64,000 nt of DNA from JAJZAM01 sp027391075 (GCA_027391075.1 DAHYHI010000103.1:1-64000); one strand, 5' to 3'; positions 8,905 through 17,383 are shown, numbered from the stretch's first letter. A program made the numbers and translations. The notes: generated by a model from the sequence alone, not told the origin.

Positions 8905-9786
8905 GTGCGGTGGTTGCCCGCTGATGCTTCTCTTCGACGGCGGTGGCCGGGACGCTCACTTGAGCGCCCCCGTCCACTTTCGCCCAGCCCCCCGTCCCGA
9001 CGCCTCCCAAAGGACCCCGCAGCAGGGGTCATCTCGCCCGGACGCACCCGACGTGTCAACGCCAGAGCAGTACTGGGTGGCCTTATGGTCTGCGCTGCAG
9101 GGGTAGTCGCCTTCGCCTCGGTCCTCTCTGGGGCGAAGGCGACTACCAGGCAGTACGTTGTAGCCAACCGCCCCATCCCTGCTGGAAGCGTGCTCGAGCC
9201 TTCGGAGCTTTCGAGCGCAGCTATCTACCTACCCCCAAGCATCTCAGGTAACGCGTTCAGCGCCGGATCGTCACTAACGGGCAGGACCCTTGCGAGCCCG
9301 GTCCAACCCGGCGAGCTCATCGAGTCCTCGATGCTCGACCCGCCAGAGCCACCAACCCGCCCTGTTAGTATCCCGGTGAACCCCGACTCGCTTCTGGGCC
9401 TGTTTCCCGGCGAGAAGGTGGACGTCTTGGCCGTCCCACCTTCCTCCCCCGCGAGCGGCAGTTCTGGGGCGGCTTCTACTGGGACCGCCTCTGGCACGGC
9501 CCAGCCTGCCGGAGGCTTGGCAGGGTCGCCTGTCGCTACACCCGCCTCGACGGTGGTAATGCGAGGCGCTGTGTTAGTTTCAATTGCCCATTCTTCTTCC
9601 GGCCTGGCCGGAAGTACCGGGACTCTGACGGACGTGACCCTCGGCGTGGCGAACCTGAGCGACGTCGAAGTCCTGGTGGCAGCTTCGCAGACTTCCACCG
9701 TAGAGCTGGTTCTCGCTGAGCCATCCGACGGCACAGGACCAGGCCCGGGTACGGCACAGGGAACTGTTCAAGGCACCGGCGGTTAG
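8905..9786 (+). CDS. cpaB: Flp/Tad pilus assembly protein CpaB (RcpC), SAF domain
   Basis: 293 residues as read from GTG 8905; the first 50 residues are Arg/Pro-rich and the true start may be later. A membrane anchor (ARAVLGGLMVCAAGVVAFAS, residues 53-72) is followed by a SAF domain (RQYVVANRPIPAGSVLEPSE) and the RcpC/CpaB-type region (FPGEKVDVLAVPP, then LSDVEVLVAA). A Ser/Ala/Gly linker (about 180-210) and a Gly/Thr-rich end suggest extracytoplasmic exposure. The next gene (cpaE-like) starts 2 bases after the stop. This pair is the plus-strand part of a Tad pilus locus whose other genes lie at 12.7-14.3 and 17.6-20.7 kb. Confidence 0.8.
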   Translation: MRWLPADASLRRRWPGRSLERPRPLSPSPPSRRLPKDPAAGVISPGRTRRVNARAVLGGLMVCAAGVVAFASVLSGAKATTRQYVVANRPIPAGSVLEPSELSSAAIYLPPSISGNAFSAGSSLTGRTLASPVQPGELIESSMLDPPEPPTRPVSIPVNPDSLLGLFPGEKVDVLAVPPSSPASGSSGAASTGTASGTAQPAGGLAGSPVATPASTVVMRGAVLVSIAHSSSGLAGSTGTLTDVTLGVANLSDVEVLVAASQTSTVELVLAEPSDGTGPGPGTAQGTVQGTGG

Positions 9787-9787
9787 A

Positions 9788-11086
9788 GTGGTCAACTCGG
9801 GGAATGAACGCTACGTCCTGCTCGGGCTTGCTCCAGCCCGTTCGCAGTGGTTCGAAGCCCTCGGACAGTGGGCCATGTCGGCGACGATCCCCGCCGATTT
9901 CGTCAAGTGCATATCGGCCGAAGAGATCCGCGCTCGGTTAGCATCGGGGCGAACTCACTCCGCTGTATTGGTGGATGGGTTGGCACCAGGTTTCGACCGT
10001 GACCTCGTCGGCGCCGCTTCAAGGTCTCAGGTCCCGGTGATAGTGGTAACCAGCGGCAAGCTCCCGCGTGTTACCCCCGACGATCTCGGTGTTGTAGCCA
10101 AGTTGCGGTCGGATTTCAGTCCCTCCGAGCTGCTGGACGCTTTGGAGTCCCACTGCCGGATGGTCGGGCGCGCCGTTGGCCTCCCGCCGGTGGCCGACGA
10201 CTTGACCCAATCACTGTGGTTCGGGCAGCTGATAGCGGTCTGCGGCCCTGGAGGGACCGGCGCTTCTAGTGTCGCCGCCGCAATAGCGCAGTGCATGGGC
10301 ACCGACGCACGCTACGTAGGTCAAGTGGTGCTAGCCGATTGTGCTCTCCGGGCAGAGCAGGCCATGCTCCACGACAGCCCGCAGCTTGGTCCCGGGCTGC
10401 AAGAGCTCGTGGAGAGTCACCGCCTTGGACGTCCCGACCCGAACGAGGTGCGAGCGTTCACTTTCGACTTCCCGAGGAGGGGCTACCGACTGCTGCTCGG
10501 ACTACGCCAGCCAGAAGGGTGGGTGGCGCTACGGCCGAGGGCCACCGAGGCAGCCATCGCCGGGCTGCGCAGAAGCTTCCAAGTGGTCGTCGCTGACGTC
10601 ACGGGCGACGTGGAGGGGGAGAAGGAATGCGGTTCTGCTGACGTCGAGGACCGAAACCATCTCGCCAGGTCGACGACCCGGCAGGCCAACGTTACCGTCG
10701 CTGTCGGCACGGCAGGCCTCAAAGGGGTCCACTCGCTCGCCGGCCTCATCCGAAGGCTCGTGCGTTCAGGCGTGGACCAGAATCGTATCCTGGCGGTCCT
10801 AAACCGTTCCCCCCGCCATCCGGCATCTCGTGCCAGCTCGGCTCGGGCACTCGCTGAACTGCTCGCAGCCTCGGGCGTCGAACTTGCCTTAGCTGCTCCT
10901 CTCACGCTCCCTGAACGCAACGTGGAGGAGGTGTTCCGCTATGGAACGTCCTTCCCCGAGGCGCTCACCAAGCCGCTGTCCCACGCAGTCGAGTCCCTCG
11001 TCAGTCGCGTGGCCGACTCGGCACCGCGGTCGAGCCTTCCCCAGCGCATCGAACCCGGGTCGCTCGGGACCCTCACCGAAGGTTAG
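9788..11086 (+). CDS. CpaE/TadZ-like (Ssd-type) pilus localisation ATPase-like protein
   Basis: 432 residues. A receiver-like N-terminal domain (about 1-130) precedes a MinD/ParA-like domain. The nucleotide loop reads GPGGTGAS (153-160), lacking both the signature lysine and the P-loop lysine of true MinD/ParA proteins. This loss is familiar from actinobacterial septum-site-determining (Ssd) and TadZ proteins, which localise Tad machinery and may bind nucleotide poorly. GTG 9788 begins 2 bases after cpaB, so the two are one transcript. The C-terminal end is low complexity. Confidence 0.78.
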   Translation: MVNSGNERYVLLGLAPARSQWFEALGQWAMSATIPADFVKCISAEEIRARLASGRTHSAVLVDGLAPGFDRDLVGAASRSQVPVIVVTSGKLPRVTPDDLGVVAKLRSDFSPSELLDALESHCRMVGRAVGLPPVADDLTQSLWFGQLIAVCGPGGTGASSVAAAIAQCMGTDARYVGQVVLADCALRAEQAMLHDSPQLGPGLQELVESHRLGRPDPNEVRAFTFDFPRRGYRLLLGLRQPEGWVALRPRATEAAIAGLRRSFQVVVADVTGDVEGEKECGSADVEDRNHLARSTTRQANVTVAVGTAGLKGVHSLAGLIRRLVRSGVDQNRILAVLNRSPRHPASRASSARALAELLAASGVELALAAPLTLPERNVEEVFRYGTSFPEALTKPLSHAVESLVSRVADSAPRSSLPQRIEPGSLGTLTEG

Positions 11087-11123
11087 AAGCCAGATGTCCG
11101 AGTGCGAAAACGCGCCGGGGCTA

Positions 11124-11783
11124 TCAGAACAACCTCAGGTCGTCGCTCTTACGACCCCGTAGCTCGTCGTAGTCGACCTCGACGCAGAGAATCCCCCTCG
11201 CCCCAGCGAGCACACGCGCCTGGGGACGGATCTTCTGAGCGGCGAATATTCCCCTCACGGGGCGGAGACGCCCGTCAAGGTCTAGGCGTTCCACGTAACG
11301 AGCGAGCTGCTCGACCCCGTCTATTTCGCCGCGCCGCTTTATCTCGATCGCTACTGCCCTGCCTTCTTCGTCCCGACACAGCAAGTCGACCGGCCCGATG
11401 TCGGTCGGATACTCGCGTTTCACGAGACGTAAGCCTTCTCCCAACGCGGTCGGGTCAGCGGCCAAAAGCTCCTGAAGATGAGCTTCTACCCCGTCCTTGA
11501 GTAGGCCAGGTTCGACTCCGAGATCCTCACTCACATCCAGATGCACGGCATCGAGGTTAATGGTCAGGGTCTCATTCTTCTGGTTCGTGAACACCCAAGA
11601 GCTTCCATTTTCGGTCATCGCACACGGAGGGGTCATCCAGTTGAGAGGCTTGTAGGCCCGATCGTCGGAGTGCACTGAGACCGATCCATCGGCTTTGAGC
11701 ATTATGAGCCTGGTTGCCGTTGACAAGTGCGCGGACAGCCTGCCGGCGTAGTCGACGCTGCACGTGGCTATAACAAGGCGCAT
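11124..11783 (-). CDS. nucS: Endonuclease NucS (EndoMS), mismatch-specific
   Basis: 219 residues, the usual actinobacterial size. It cuts both strands at G:T, G:G and T:T mismatches and is the core of non-canonical mismatch repair in actinobacteria that lack MutS/MutL. An N-terminal DNA-binding domain (MRLVIATCSVDYAGRLSAHL) leads into a RecB-like nuclease domain with D133, E147 and K149 (PVDLLCRDEEGRAVAIEIKR). The C-terminal DDLRLF is the expected beta-clamp binding peptide. The gene sits alone on the minus strand between two pieces of the Tad locus. Confidence 0.95.
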   Translation of the reverse strand: MRLVIATCSVDYAGRLSAHLSTATRLIMLKADGSVSVHSDDRAYKPLNWMTPPCAMTENGSSWVFTNQKNETLTINLDAVHLDVSEDLGVEPGLLKDGVEAHLQELLAADPTALGEGLRLVKREYPTDIGPVDLLCRDEEGRAVAIEIKRRGEIDGVEQLARYVERLDLDGRLRPVRGIFAAQKIRPQARVLAGARGILCVEVDYDELRGRKSDDLRLF

Positions 11784-11848
11784 GGCAATTATTCTGTCCG
11801 ATCGTTTCTCCTGTGACGTGCCTTCCCCTAGTGAGCCCCGGGTTGGGC

Positions 11849-11884
11849 GACGTACGCTCGGAGCCTGACGTACGCTCGGAGCCT
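11849..11884. repeat. Exact 18-bp tandem duplication
   Basis: The unit GACGTACGCTCGGAGCCT occurs twice without spacer (11849-11866 and 11867-11884), 65 bases upstream of nucS. Each unit contains the palindrome CGTACG. It may be a recent slippage duplication or a doubled binding site; nothing else in the window shares it. Confidence 0.9.
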
Positions 11885-11977
11885 AGAGGCGAGAGCCTCC
11901 AGAGAACGGCTCATACGGTCAGTCCGAGGGCTTTTTGTCCGTAGAGGTGTTGTCCAGCGACATTCTTGCCGATAGAT

Positions 11978-12664
11978 ATGTCGATGGCTCTTGCTACCGT
12001 CGACCGTCCGCCTACCAACGCTCCAAGGTCCGAAGGGTTGCCCAAACCTGTGGCGACTTCCCCCAACCTGACTACTGCAATCGCACCCGGATCCTGGGGC
12101 CGGCCGTTGCGACCCCAACCACCAAGGCCCGCCGAGGGGGTCATCGGGTGGGCGAGCTCTCCCCCGCCGGCCCCGGACATTGACCTTAGGGGATCCAATA
12201 CGGGACCATCCGATCCTGGCCGCGCCGTCAAGGAGACTTGGGGGCTCGTTGCACGAGCCACGAAGCGGACCGCTCCAGCAGCGGCACTCGCGGTCGCTCT
12301 CGTCGGCGTCGCCGCCTTGGCTCACCGTCCGTCCTCAGCAGCGAGCCCCCAAAAGGCGTGGGCAACCAAAGTCACGCCGTACCTGGACGCTGTCGCCTTG
12401 GACGTGGAACATCTCGACACGCCGATCCAACCAGCCGTCCAGGCCTCATCGGCCTCAGCCGAACTGAGGTCCGAACTTCAGGCCGCGCGTGCTGTTGGTC
12501 GCTCTCCGGTCCCTGCGTGGGGAAGACTTTGGACATCGGCACTAGACGAAGCCCAGGCCGCGCTCGGCGCGCCTTCGTCAGTAGAGCAAACAAGGCACGC
12601 CGACCTGACGTTCGCCGCTGACGATCTCGTCGCCCTCGGCCAAGGGATCGCAGCCGGGAAATAA
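11978..12664 (+). CDS. Putative single-pass membrane protein, unknown function
   Basis: About 228 residues from ATG 11978; TTG 11966 and ATG 11984 are alternatives and none has a ribosome site. The N-terminal 90 residues are Pro-rich and probably disordered. One membrane segment (TAPAAALAVALVGVAALAHR) is followed by a helical, Ala/Leu-rich extracytoplasmic part (AWATKVTPYLDAVALDVEHL, then LTFAADDLVALGQGIAAGK). Topology would be N-in, C-out. It lies among Tad genes and is convergent with them, so a pilus link is possible but unproven. A codon-for-codon antisense reading (11911-12261) looks protein-like as well, so the N-terminal half is uncertain. Confidence 0.5.
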   Translation: MSMALATVDRPPTNAPRSEGLPKPVATSPNLTTAIAPGSWGRPLRPQPPRPAEGVIGWASSPPPAPDIDLRGSNTGPSDPGRAVKETWGLVARATKRTAPAAALAVALVGVAALAHRPSSAASPQKAWATKVTPYLDAVALDVEHLDTPIQPAVQASSASAELRSELQAARAVGRSPVPAWGRLWTSALDEAQAALGAPSSVEQTRHADLTFAADDLVALGQGIAAGK

Positions 12665-12695
12665 GCACCGGTGAACACTGCGAGCACTGCCGCCT

Positions 12696-12717
12696 AGCCA
12701 GCCTGGAAACTGGCTGG
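12696..12717. terminator. Hairpin between convergent genes
   Basis: AGCCAG (12696-12701) pairs with CTGGCT (12710-12715) around an 8-base loop; CCAGCC/GGCTGG is an overlapping alternative. It lies between the stops of the plus-strand membrane protein (12664) and the minus-strand TadG-like gene (12722). The stem is short and there is no clear U tract. Confidence 0.4.
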
Positions 12718-12721
12718 GTTC

Positions 12722-13249
12722 TCAGCAGGCCAGCAACCGTGGCGCCCCAAAGGCCGCAGGTCCGGTGCTGACCACCGGACTGTCAGCTACGACCGCCGTC
12801 GCTGTGGACGACACCACGACCCGGCCCACCCCGGGAACTCCTTGTACGAAAATCCCCTGCGTAACAGCGCTCGCGGTGACCTGCACCCACAGGCCCGACA
12901 CGGACACCGACACCGCCTGCACTACAAGGCCGTGCGCTCCCTGCGCCGAGATAGACGAGCAGACTTCCCGGTCGACGAGTCGGGGTGCCAGCACAAGCGC
13001 GCCGGTTGAGTAGAAAGACGTCCCACTCAGGCCCGCAGCGGCCCCGTCGTTGGCGGCAGCAAGGAGAACGTCGTGGAGCTGCTCGCGTGCCCTGTATGCG
13101 ACCGCACTGTTGATCGCCAGAGCAGCGAGGATGATCAAGATCATGAAGCCGGCTGGCACCAAAGCGAGCACGCTGCCGGCTTCGACCCCGTTCCAGCCCG
13201 ACGCGCCACCTCCGGGGAGGCGCCTGGAGGACGAACAGCAGACGCTCAC
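12722..13249 (-). CDS. TadE/TadG-like pseudopilin-type membrane protein
   Basis: 175 residues with one N-terminal membrane helix after a short basic/Gly-rich leader (EAGSVLALVPAGFMILIILA). The EAGSVLALVP stretch is the expected start of a TadE/G-like or Flp-pilus helper domain in actinobacteria. The rest is a Val/Ser/Ala-rich beta domain with two cysteines that could be exposed. The start overlaps the stop of the preceding TadE-like gene by 4 bases. Last gene of the four-gene minor-pilin operon; its exact pilus role cannot be read from sequence. Confidence 0.65.
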   Translation of the reverse strand: MSVCCSSSRRLPGGGASGWNGVEAGSVLALVPAGFMILIILAALAINSAVAYRAREQLHDVLLAAANDGAAAGLSGTSFYSTGALVLAPRLVDREVCSSISAQGAHGLVVQAVSVSVSGLWVQVTASAVTQGIFVQGVPGVGRVVVSSTATAVVADSPVVSTGPAAFGAPRLLAC

Positions 13250-13704
13250 GGGCAGTTCGCCTGTCCCGACAGCCCGCTCCTGTAGGGATCGACGAGCTCC
13301 GACTGGCTCGAAGTGACGGTAGTCGAGCTTCCTACATCACCCACGAAAGGAAGCACGAGCAGCGGAGAGGGATACGACACGCTGACAGTCACTCGTGCGC
13401 AGCGCTCGAGGCCTCCCCCGCTTAGCGTCACTTTAGCGAGCTGAGGTTTCTTGCCCCAACCGGTCAAAGTGGCCATCGCTGCGCTTTGGGCTTGCGCTGC
13501 AGCCTGCGAAGGGTCGGTTGCCTCGACGTAGGTGCGAACAGCCTCTCTGGCGGCCTGCGCTGTCGCCGACGAGGTGTCGACAACCGCCCACGCGTAAGAG
13601 ACGAGAAGGGTGCCCGCCACGAACAGGAGCATCCCGAAGAGAAAGCCTTCGAAGCCTGCGACGAAGCCTTCCTCTCCTCGCTTGCGCCCCGACCGTGACG
13701 TCAA
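13246..13704 (-). CDS. TadE-like pilus assembly protein
   Basis: 152 residues. A basic leader (MTSRSGRKRGEEGFVAGFEG) precedes one membrane helix (FLFGMLLFVAGTLLVSYAWA) and a soluble domain (ATAQAAREAVRTYVEATDPS, then CARVTVSVSYPSPLLVLPFV) typical of TadE/TadF minor pilins, where the Ala-rich helix and later beta strands recur. Overlaps of 4 bases on both sides show translational coupling within the pilin operon. Confidence 0.72.
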   Translation of the reverse strand: MTSRSGRKRGEEGFVAGFEGFLFGMLLFVAGTLLVSYAWAVVDTSSATAQAAREAVRTYVEATDPSQAAAQAQSAAMATLTGWGKKPQLAKVTLSGGGLERCARVTVSVSYPSPLLVLPFVGDVGSSTTVTSSQSELVDPYRSGLSGQANCP

Positions 13705-14129
13705 CGGAACTGCTCAGTTCTGACAGTCACCGTACGCGATATGATGCCCCAGCCCGGGAACCCGGGCAGCACCTCGGGGCTCGACGCGCTGACGCGTAAG
13801 ACCACGTCCTGGCTGTCGACTCTCTCCCAAACGAAGACGGTGTGAGAGGCTCCGAACGATCCAAGGGACTGGCGCGCCACCGCCTCGGCTTGTGCCACAT
13901 CACCGCCAAGAAGTGGCGACTGAGCTACCGTCTGGGCCGCCCTGATAGCTACCTCGGTCAGAGTCGACGTGGCGTACAGGCGTATTACGACCTGCACTGC
14001 GAACAGCAATAGGACCATGAAGATCAAGAAGCCGAACACCGTCCCAAAGACGCCGATGCCGGCGTCGCTCAAGGCTAGTTCAGCACCCCGTCGTCGTCTG
14101 ACCGATGCAGTTGACTTGAGTATTGACAT
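13701..14129 (-). CDS. TadE-like pilus assembly protein
   Basis: 142 residues: a short Arg-rich leader, a membrane helix (GIGVFGTVFGFLIFMVLLLF), then a helix with AIRAAQTVAQSPLLGGDVAQ and a beta domain (HTVFVWERVDSQDVVLRVSA). The organisation matches the TadE family of minor pilins that act in Tad pilus assembly or secretion. Its start lies 50 bases inside the upstream small pilin gene, an unusually long overlap for this operon. Confidence 0.7.
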   Translation of the reverse strand: MSILKSTASVRRRRGAELALSDAGIGVFGTVFGFLIFMVLLLFAVQVVIRLYATSTLTEVAIRAAQTVAQSPLLGGDVAQAEAVARQSLGSFGASHTVFVWERVDSQDVVLRVSASSPEVLPGFPGWGIISRTVTVRTEQFR

Positions 14130-14286
14130 GCGCTGCAGCGTTTTGGAAAGTGGCGCTGAAGGCTATCCACATCGCCACCCCCAAGAAAGCCATTATCAGT
14201 ACAGCGATGGCGGCGGAGATCACTCCCTCGCCTCTTTCGTCGCGCCGGCGGCAGAGTCGGCCCTCACTTCGAGCGCGCCCGTTCAT
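14080..14286 (-). CDS. Small Flp/TadE-type pilin-like protein
   Basis: 68 residues. GGGAGGG stands 3 bases before ATG 14286, supporting a real gene. The leader ERGEGVIS followed by one hydrophobic segment (AAIAVLIMAFLGVAMWIAFS) resembles a class III prepilin with the cleavage zone before the helix. The remainder (TFQNAAAHVNTQVNCIGQ) is short, so it could be the major Flp pilin or a minor one. No prepilin peptidase gene is in this window. First gene of the pilin operon, overlapping the next by 50 bases. Confidence 0.65.
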   Translation of the reverse strand: MNGRARSEGRLCRRRDERGEGVISAAIAVLIMAFLGVAMWIAFSATFQNAAAHVNTQVNCIGQTTTGC

Positions 14287-14371
14287 AGACCCTCCCTATC
14301 TCTAACAAAGCACCACCAGGCCGACCGGCACCCAACCCGGGCCGATCAGCGTGTCCACCTTCTACCAACAG

Positions 14372-14401
14372 ATGATACTTGAACTACATAGATGTTATCA
14401 A
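14372..14401 (-). promoter_or_regulatory. Candidate sigma70-type promoter for the pilin operon
   Basis: On the minus strand TTGATA (14396-14401) and TATCAT (14372-14377) are separated by 18 bases, inside an AT-rich stretch that contrasts with the local GC. It would give an 85-base leader before the small pilin gene. Assigned by eye only. Confidence 0.4.
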
Positions 14402-14458
14402 TAGGTGATTAAGAATCAGTATAAGCAAGGTCTTGGCGCTGTTGCGGCCTGGCACCTT

Positions 14459-14833
14459 TCAGCGGGTCCGGGTGAAGCGGTGGACAGCCTCTAGAAGCTC
14501 CTTGGTCTTCTCGTTCGCGACCGCCTCGTCCCCCGAGGCGAGAGCGTTGCGCACGCAGTGGTTGACGTGGTCTTCGAGGATTAGCCCGGCGACGGCTTCG
14601 AGAGCCGTGGACACCGCCGCCACCTGGGTGAGAATGTCTATGCAGTAGCGGTCCTCGGAAATCATCTTCTCGATACCGCGAGCCTGCCCTTGGATTCTAC
14701 GCATGCGCCTGAGAAGCGCATCTTTGTCCTTGACGTACCCGTAGGGGGGGCCGTCACTGGGGCCATCGTGGCTGAAGGCTCCAGGGCCGGGGGAATAGGA
14801 GTCGGTGGGATCGGGGGCGGCGGGTGGCGTCAC
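14459..14833 (-). CDS. csoR: CsoR-type copper-sensing repressor
   Basis: 124 residues from GTG 14833, which overlaps the copA stop by 4 bases (GTGA); ATG 14851 would add six residues. CsoR is an all-helical repressor released from DNA by Cu(I). The ligand triad C64, H89, C93 has the same spacing (25 and 4) as in the mycobacterial CsoR C-H-C set. The core DALLRRMRRIQGQARGIEKM is typical of the DUF156/CsoR family. A Pro/Gly-rich 30-residue leader is extra. Encoded last in copZ-copA-csoR, it should act at the palindrome upstream of copZ, giving autoregulation. Confidence 0.92.
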   Translation of the reverse strand: MTPPAAPDPTDSYSPGPGAFSHDGPSDGPPYGYVKDKDALLRRMRRIQGQARGIEKMISEDRYCIDILTQVAAVSTALEAVAGLILEDHVNHCVRNALASGDEAVANEKTKELLEAVHRFTRTR

Positions 14834-17124
14834 GCTTCGTCGAGCGCCCATGCACGCGATGACGGCTGGGGTTGCGAATGGGAGCCGTCGACTCCCGAAG
14901 CGGGGCGGGACCCTCGGACAAGGTCGAACCGGCGTAGGCGAAGGGAGTTGGACACCACGAACACGCTCGAGAAGGCCATGGTCGCAGCCGCGACGATAGG
15001 GTTCACGATTCCTGCGACGGCGAGGGGTATAGCCACGACGTTGTAGCCGAAGGCCCACACCAGGTTTGCTTTGATCGTCCTCAGCGTCCTTCTAGCCAGG
15101 CGTATGGCAACGCCGGCCGATCGCAGGTCCCCGGCGACGAGAGTCACGTCAGCAGCCTCGATCGCCACGTCCGACCCGGCTCCCATCGACATCCCGAGGT
15201 CGGCTTGGGCCAAGGCGGGAGCGTCGTTGACGCCGTCTCCTACCATCGCTACGACTTCTCCGCCCGCCTGCAGGCTCGCTACCACAGCCGCCTTCTCCTC
15301 GGGCAACACCCCGGCTATGACGATGTCTATGCCCACTTGAGCAGCGACAGCTTTAGCGGTGCGCTCGTTGTCCCCGCTCAGCAAGATGGTCTTGAGACCT
15401 AGAGCCCGAAGGTCGCTTATCGCCTGACGGCTGGTCGGCTTGATCCGGTCGGCGACGGCGATCAGCCCTAGTGTCCGGCCATCCGCCGCAGCTGCTATCA
15501 CCGTAGAGCCCGCTTCCTCCAGCCTGGTTGCCTCAGCACGCAGACCGTCGGGGACTTCGATCCCCCAATCTCCGAGAAGGTTCGGTCGGCCTACGACTAC
15601 CGCACGGCCGTCGACTACGGCTTGGACTCCAAGGCCAGGTCTCGCACCGAAAGATTCCGCTGGCGCAAGAGCACCGAGACGGTTCCGAGCGTAGGCCGCT
15701 ATCGCCCGGGCGATTGGGTGCTCGCTCGGATTCTCGGCGGCACCTGCAAGAGCGAGCAGCTCGTCCTCGTCCGCGTCCGGCGCTGGGATCACAGCCACCA
15801 CGGTCATCTTGGCTTGGGTGATTGTTCCGGTCTTGTCGAGCACGACCGTCGTGAGGCGCCTAGTCTGCTCCAAGGCCTCCGGGCCTCGTATGACGACCCC
15901 GAGCTGCGCTCCGCGCCCTGCCCCTACCATCAGAGCGGTCGGAGTTGCCAGCCCCAAAGCACATGGGCAGGCGATGACGATCACCGCGACGGCCGTGGCG
16001 AACGCGGTCGTAACACTCACTTCCCCGAACAGCAGCCACCCGACCAGGCTGAGCGCCGATACCCCGATGACTGCCGGTACGAACACCGACGAAACCCGAT
16101 CGGCGAGACGCTGGGCCGGGGCTTTGCCGGCTTGAGCCTCGGCTACCAGCCTGGTTATCCGTCCGAGCGCCGTGGCGGAACCCACCTTGGTCGCCTCTAC
16201 GACAAGCCTCCCCGACGTGTTCAAGGTAGCGCCGGCCACCTTGTCGCCGGGTGCTACTTCAATGGGTGTCGACTCGCCGGTGAGCATCGACTGATCGACC
16301 GCCGACGAACCTTCGACTACGACACCGTCGGTTGCTACCTTCTCACCGGGACGGACCACGAAACGGTCCCCTACAGCCAGTTCACCAGCCGAGATCGTGA
16401 TCTCCATCCCGTCTCGCAGAACGGTCGCCTCCTTAGCTCCCAGTTCGGCCAGACTTCGTATGGCATCCCCTGAACGTCGCTTGGCCACGGCTTCGAGGTA
16501 CCGGCCTGTCAGGATCAAGGCGGTGATCGCCCCGGCAGTGTCGAAGTAGACTGCGCTTCGGGTTCCCCCCGCGACTACCACCGCCGACCAGGCCCAAGCG
16601 GACAGCGTTCCGACCGACACGAGCGTGTCCATCGTCGCAACGCCGTGGCGGGCGTTGAGCGCTGCAGCCCTGTGGAAAGGCCACCCGGAATATGACACGA
16701 CCGCGGTGGCCAGCACCAGGGAGATCCACTTCCACCCGTCTGGGCGGCTGCTTGGAGACCACGCGAATACGAGCATCGGGATGCTCAAAGCGATCGCCAA
16801 AGCCAAACGCAGCCGATAGTAGTGGGTGGTGTCCTGGTCGCCTGTAGACTCCGGTAAAGCCGCTTGGTACCCGGCGGCTTCCACGGCCGCGATCAGCTTC
16901 TCAATGTCGACGCTGGCCGGATCGTAGCGGACTGCGGCGTGTTCGCTAGCGTAGTTGACGTCGGCTGACACACCGTCGAGCTTGTTGAGCTTTTTCTCGA
17001 TCCTTGCAGCGCACGATGCACAGGTCATGCCCGATATGGCGAGTTCGACGTAGTTACGCTCAGCTTTGCCATGACTCCCGGGCTGAGCGAGAGAACGTGC
17101 GTCGGACTGGGTGTCGGACACCAT
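14830..17124 (-). CDS. copA: Copper-exporting P1B-type ATPase
   Basis: 764 residues. One N-terminal heavy-metal domain has the GMTCASC site (C35, C38). Eight membrane segments are expected. The transport motif is CPC (386-388), with TGES in the actuator, DKTGT at about 430 (phosphorylated Asp), SEHP in the N domain and GDGVNDAP in the hinge. The last two helices carry YN and MAFSSV, the Cu(I) selectivity set of the P1B-1 type. It shares a base with the copZ stop and overlaps csoR, so all three are coupled. The C-terminus has a short Ser/Gln-rich tail. Confidence 0.97.
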   Translation of the reverse strand: MVSDTQSDARSLAQPGSHGKAERNYVELAISGMTCASCAARIEKKLNKLDGVSADVNYASEHAAVRYDPASVDIEKLIAAVEAAGYQAALPESTGDQDTTHYYRLRLALAIALSIPMLVFAWSPSSRPDGWKWISLVLATAVVSYSGWPFHRAAALNARHGVATMDTLVSVGTLSAWAWSAVVVAGGTRSAVYFDTAGAITALILTGRYLEAVAKRRSGDAIRSLAELGAKEATVLRDGMEITISAGELAVGDRFVVRPGEKVATDGVVVEGSSAVDQSMLTGESTPIEVAPGDKVAGATLNTSGRLVVEATKVGSATALGRITRLVAEAQAGKAPAQRLADRVSSVFVPAVIGVSALSLVGWLLFGEVSVTTAFATAVAVIVIACPCALGLATPTALMVGAGRGAQLGVVIRGPEALEQTRRLTTVVLDKTGTITQAKMTVVAVIPAPDADEDELLALAGAAENPSEHPIARAIAAYARNRLGALAPAESFGARPGLGVQAVVDGRAVVVGRPNLLGDWGIEVPDGLRAEATRLEEAGSTVIAAAADGRTLGLIAVADRIKPTSRQAISDLRALGLKTILLSGDNERTAKAVAAQVGIDIVIAGVLPEEKAAVVASLQAGGEVVAMVGDGVNDAPALAQADLGMSMGAGSDVAIEAADVTLVAGDLRSAGVAIRLARRTLRTIKANLVWAFGYNVVAIPLAVAGIVNPIVAAATMAFSSVFVVSNSLRLRRFDLVRGSRPASGVDGSHSQPQPSSRAWALDEA

Positions 17125-17327
17125 CAGGCCCCCTCGTAGCCGGCCTCTTCGATGGCATCCCGAAGTGCCCGGTCGTCGAGATCCTCTCCTGTGACGGTCA
17201 CGAGCTTGCCGGCAAGATCGACCTGAACTTCGCTCACCCCCTCGACGGCCGACACCTCAGCTGAAACCGCCCGGGTGCAGTGCTCACAGGTCATCCCAGG
17301 TACCCGGTAGAGCAGCTTTTGTACCAT
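17124..17327 (-). CDS. copZ: Copper chaperone CopZ
   Basis: 67-residue heavy-metal-associated domain protein that passes Cu(I) to CopA. The binding loop is PGMTCEHCTRAVS (cysteines at 14 and 17), and the rest follows the ferredoxin-like fold (VEGVSEVQVDLAGKLVTVTG). ATG 17327 is preceded by GAGGTG at a suitable distance. First gene of the copper operon, directly behind the CsoR operator. Confidence 0.95.
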   Translation of the reverse strand: MVQKLLYRVPGMTCEHCTRAVSAEVSAVEGVSEVQVDLAGKLVTVTGEDLDDRALRDAIEEAGYEGA

Positions 17328-17362
17328 ATCGCACCTCTATTCCGCTTGAACCTCACCTACAA

Positions 17363-17383
17363 GTATACCCGCTGGGGGTATAC
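17363..17383. promoter_or_regulatory. CsoR operator overlapping the copZ promoter
   Basis: Inverted repeat GTATACCC (17363-17370) and GGGTATAC (17376-17383) around 5 bases. AT-flanked G/C tracts of this form are the known CsoR operator type. On the minus strand the left arm contains TATACT (17362-17367), a good -10 element, so bound CsoR would cover the promoter. The start of copZ is about 35 bases further on. Confidence 0.82.

Noticed and set aside
11911..12261. Minus-strand reading through the Pro-rich part of the membrane protein gene
   Set aside because: It looks somewhat protein-like (GNPSDLGALVGGRSTVARAI), but codon third positions coincide on both strands so base use cannot decide; it has no motif, while the plus strand has a clear membrane helix in the same frame. 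Kept as doubt on the N-terminal half.
15622..16473. Open frame opposite copA
   Set aside because: copA motifs (CPC, DKTGT, GDGVNDAP) fix the coding strand; the opposite frame is Arg/Gly/His-rich noise.
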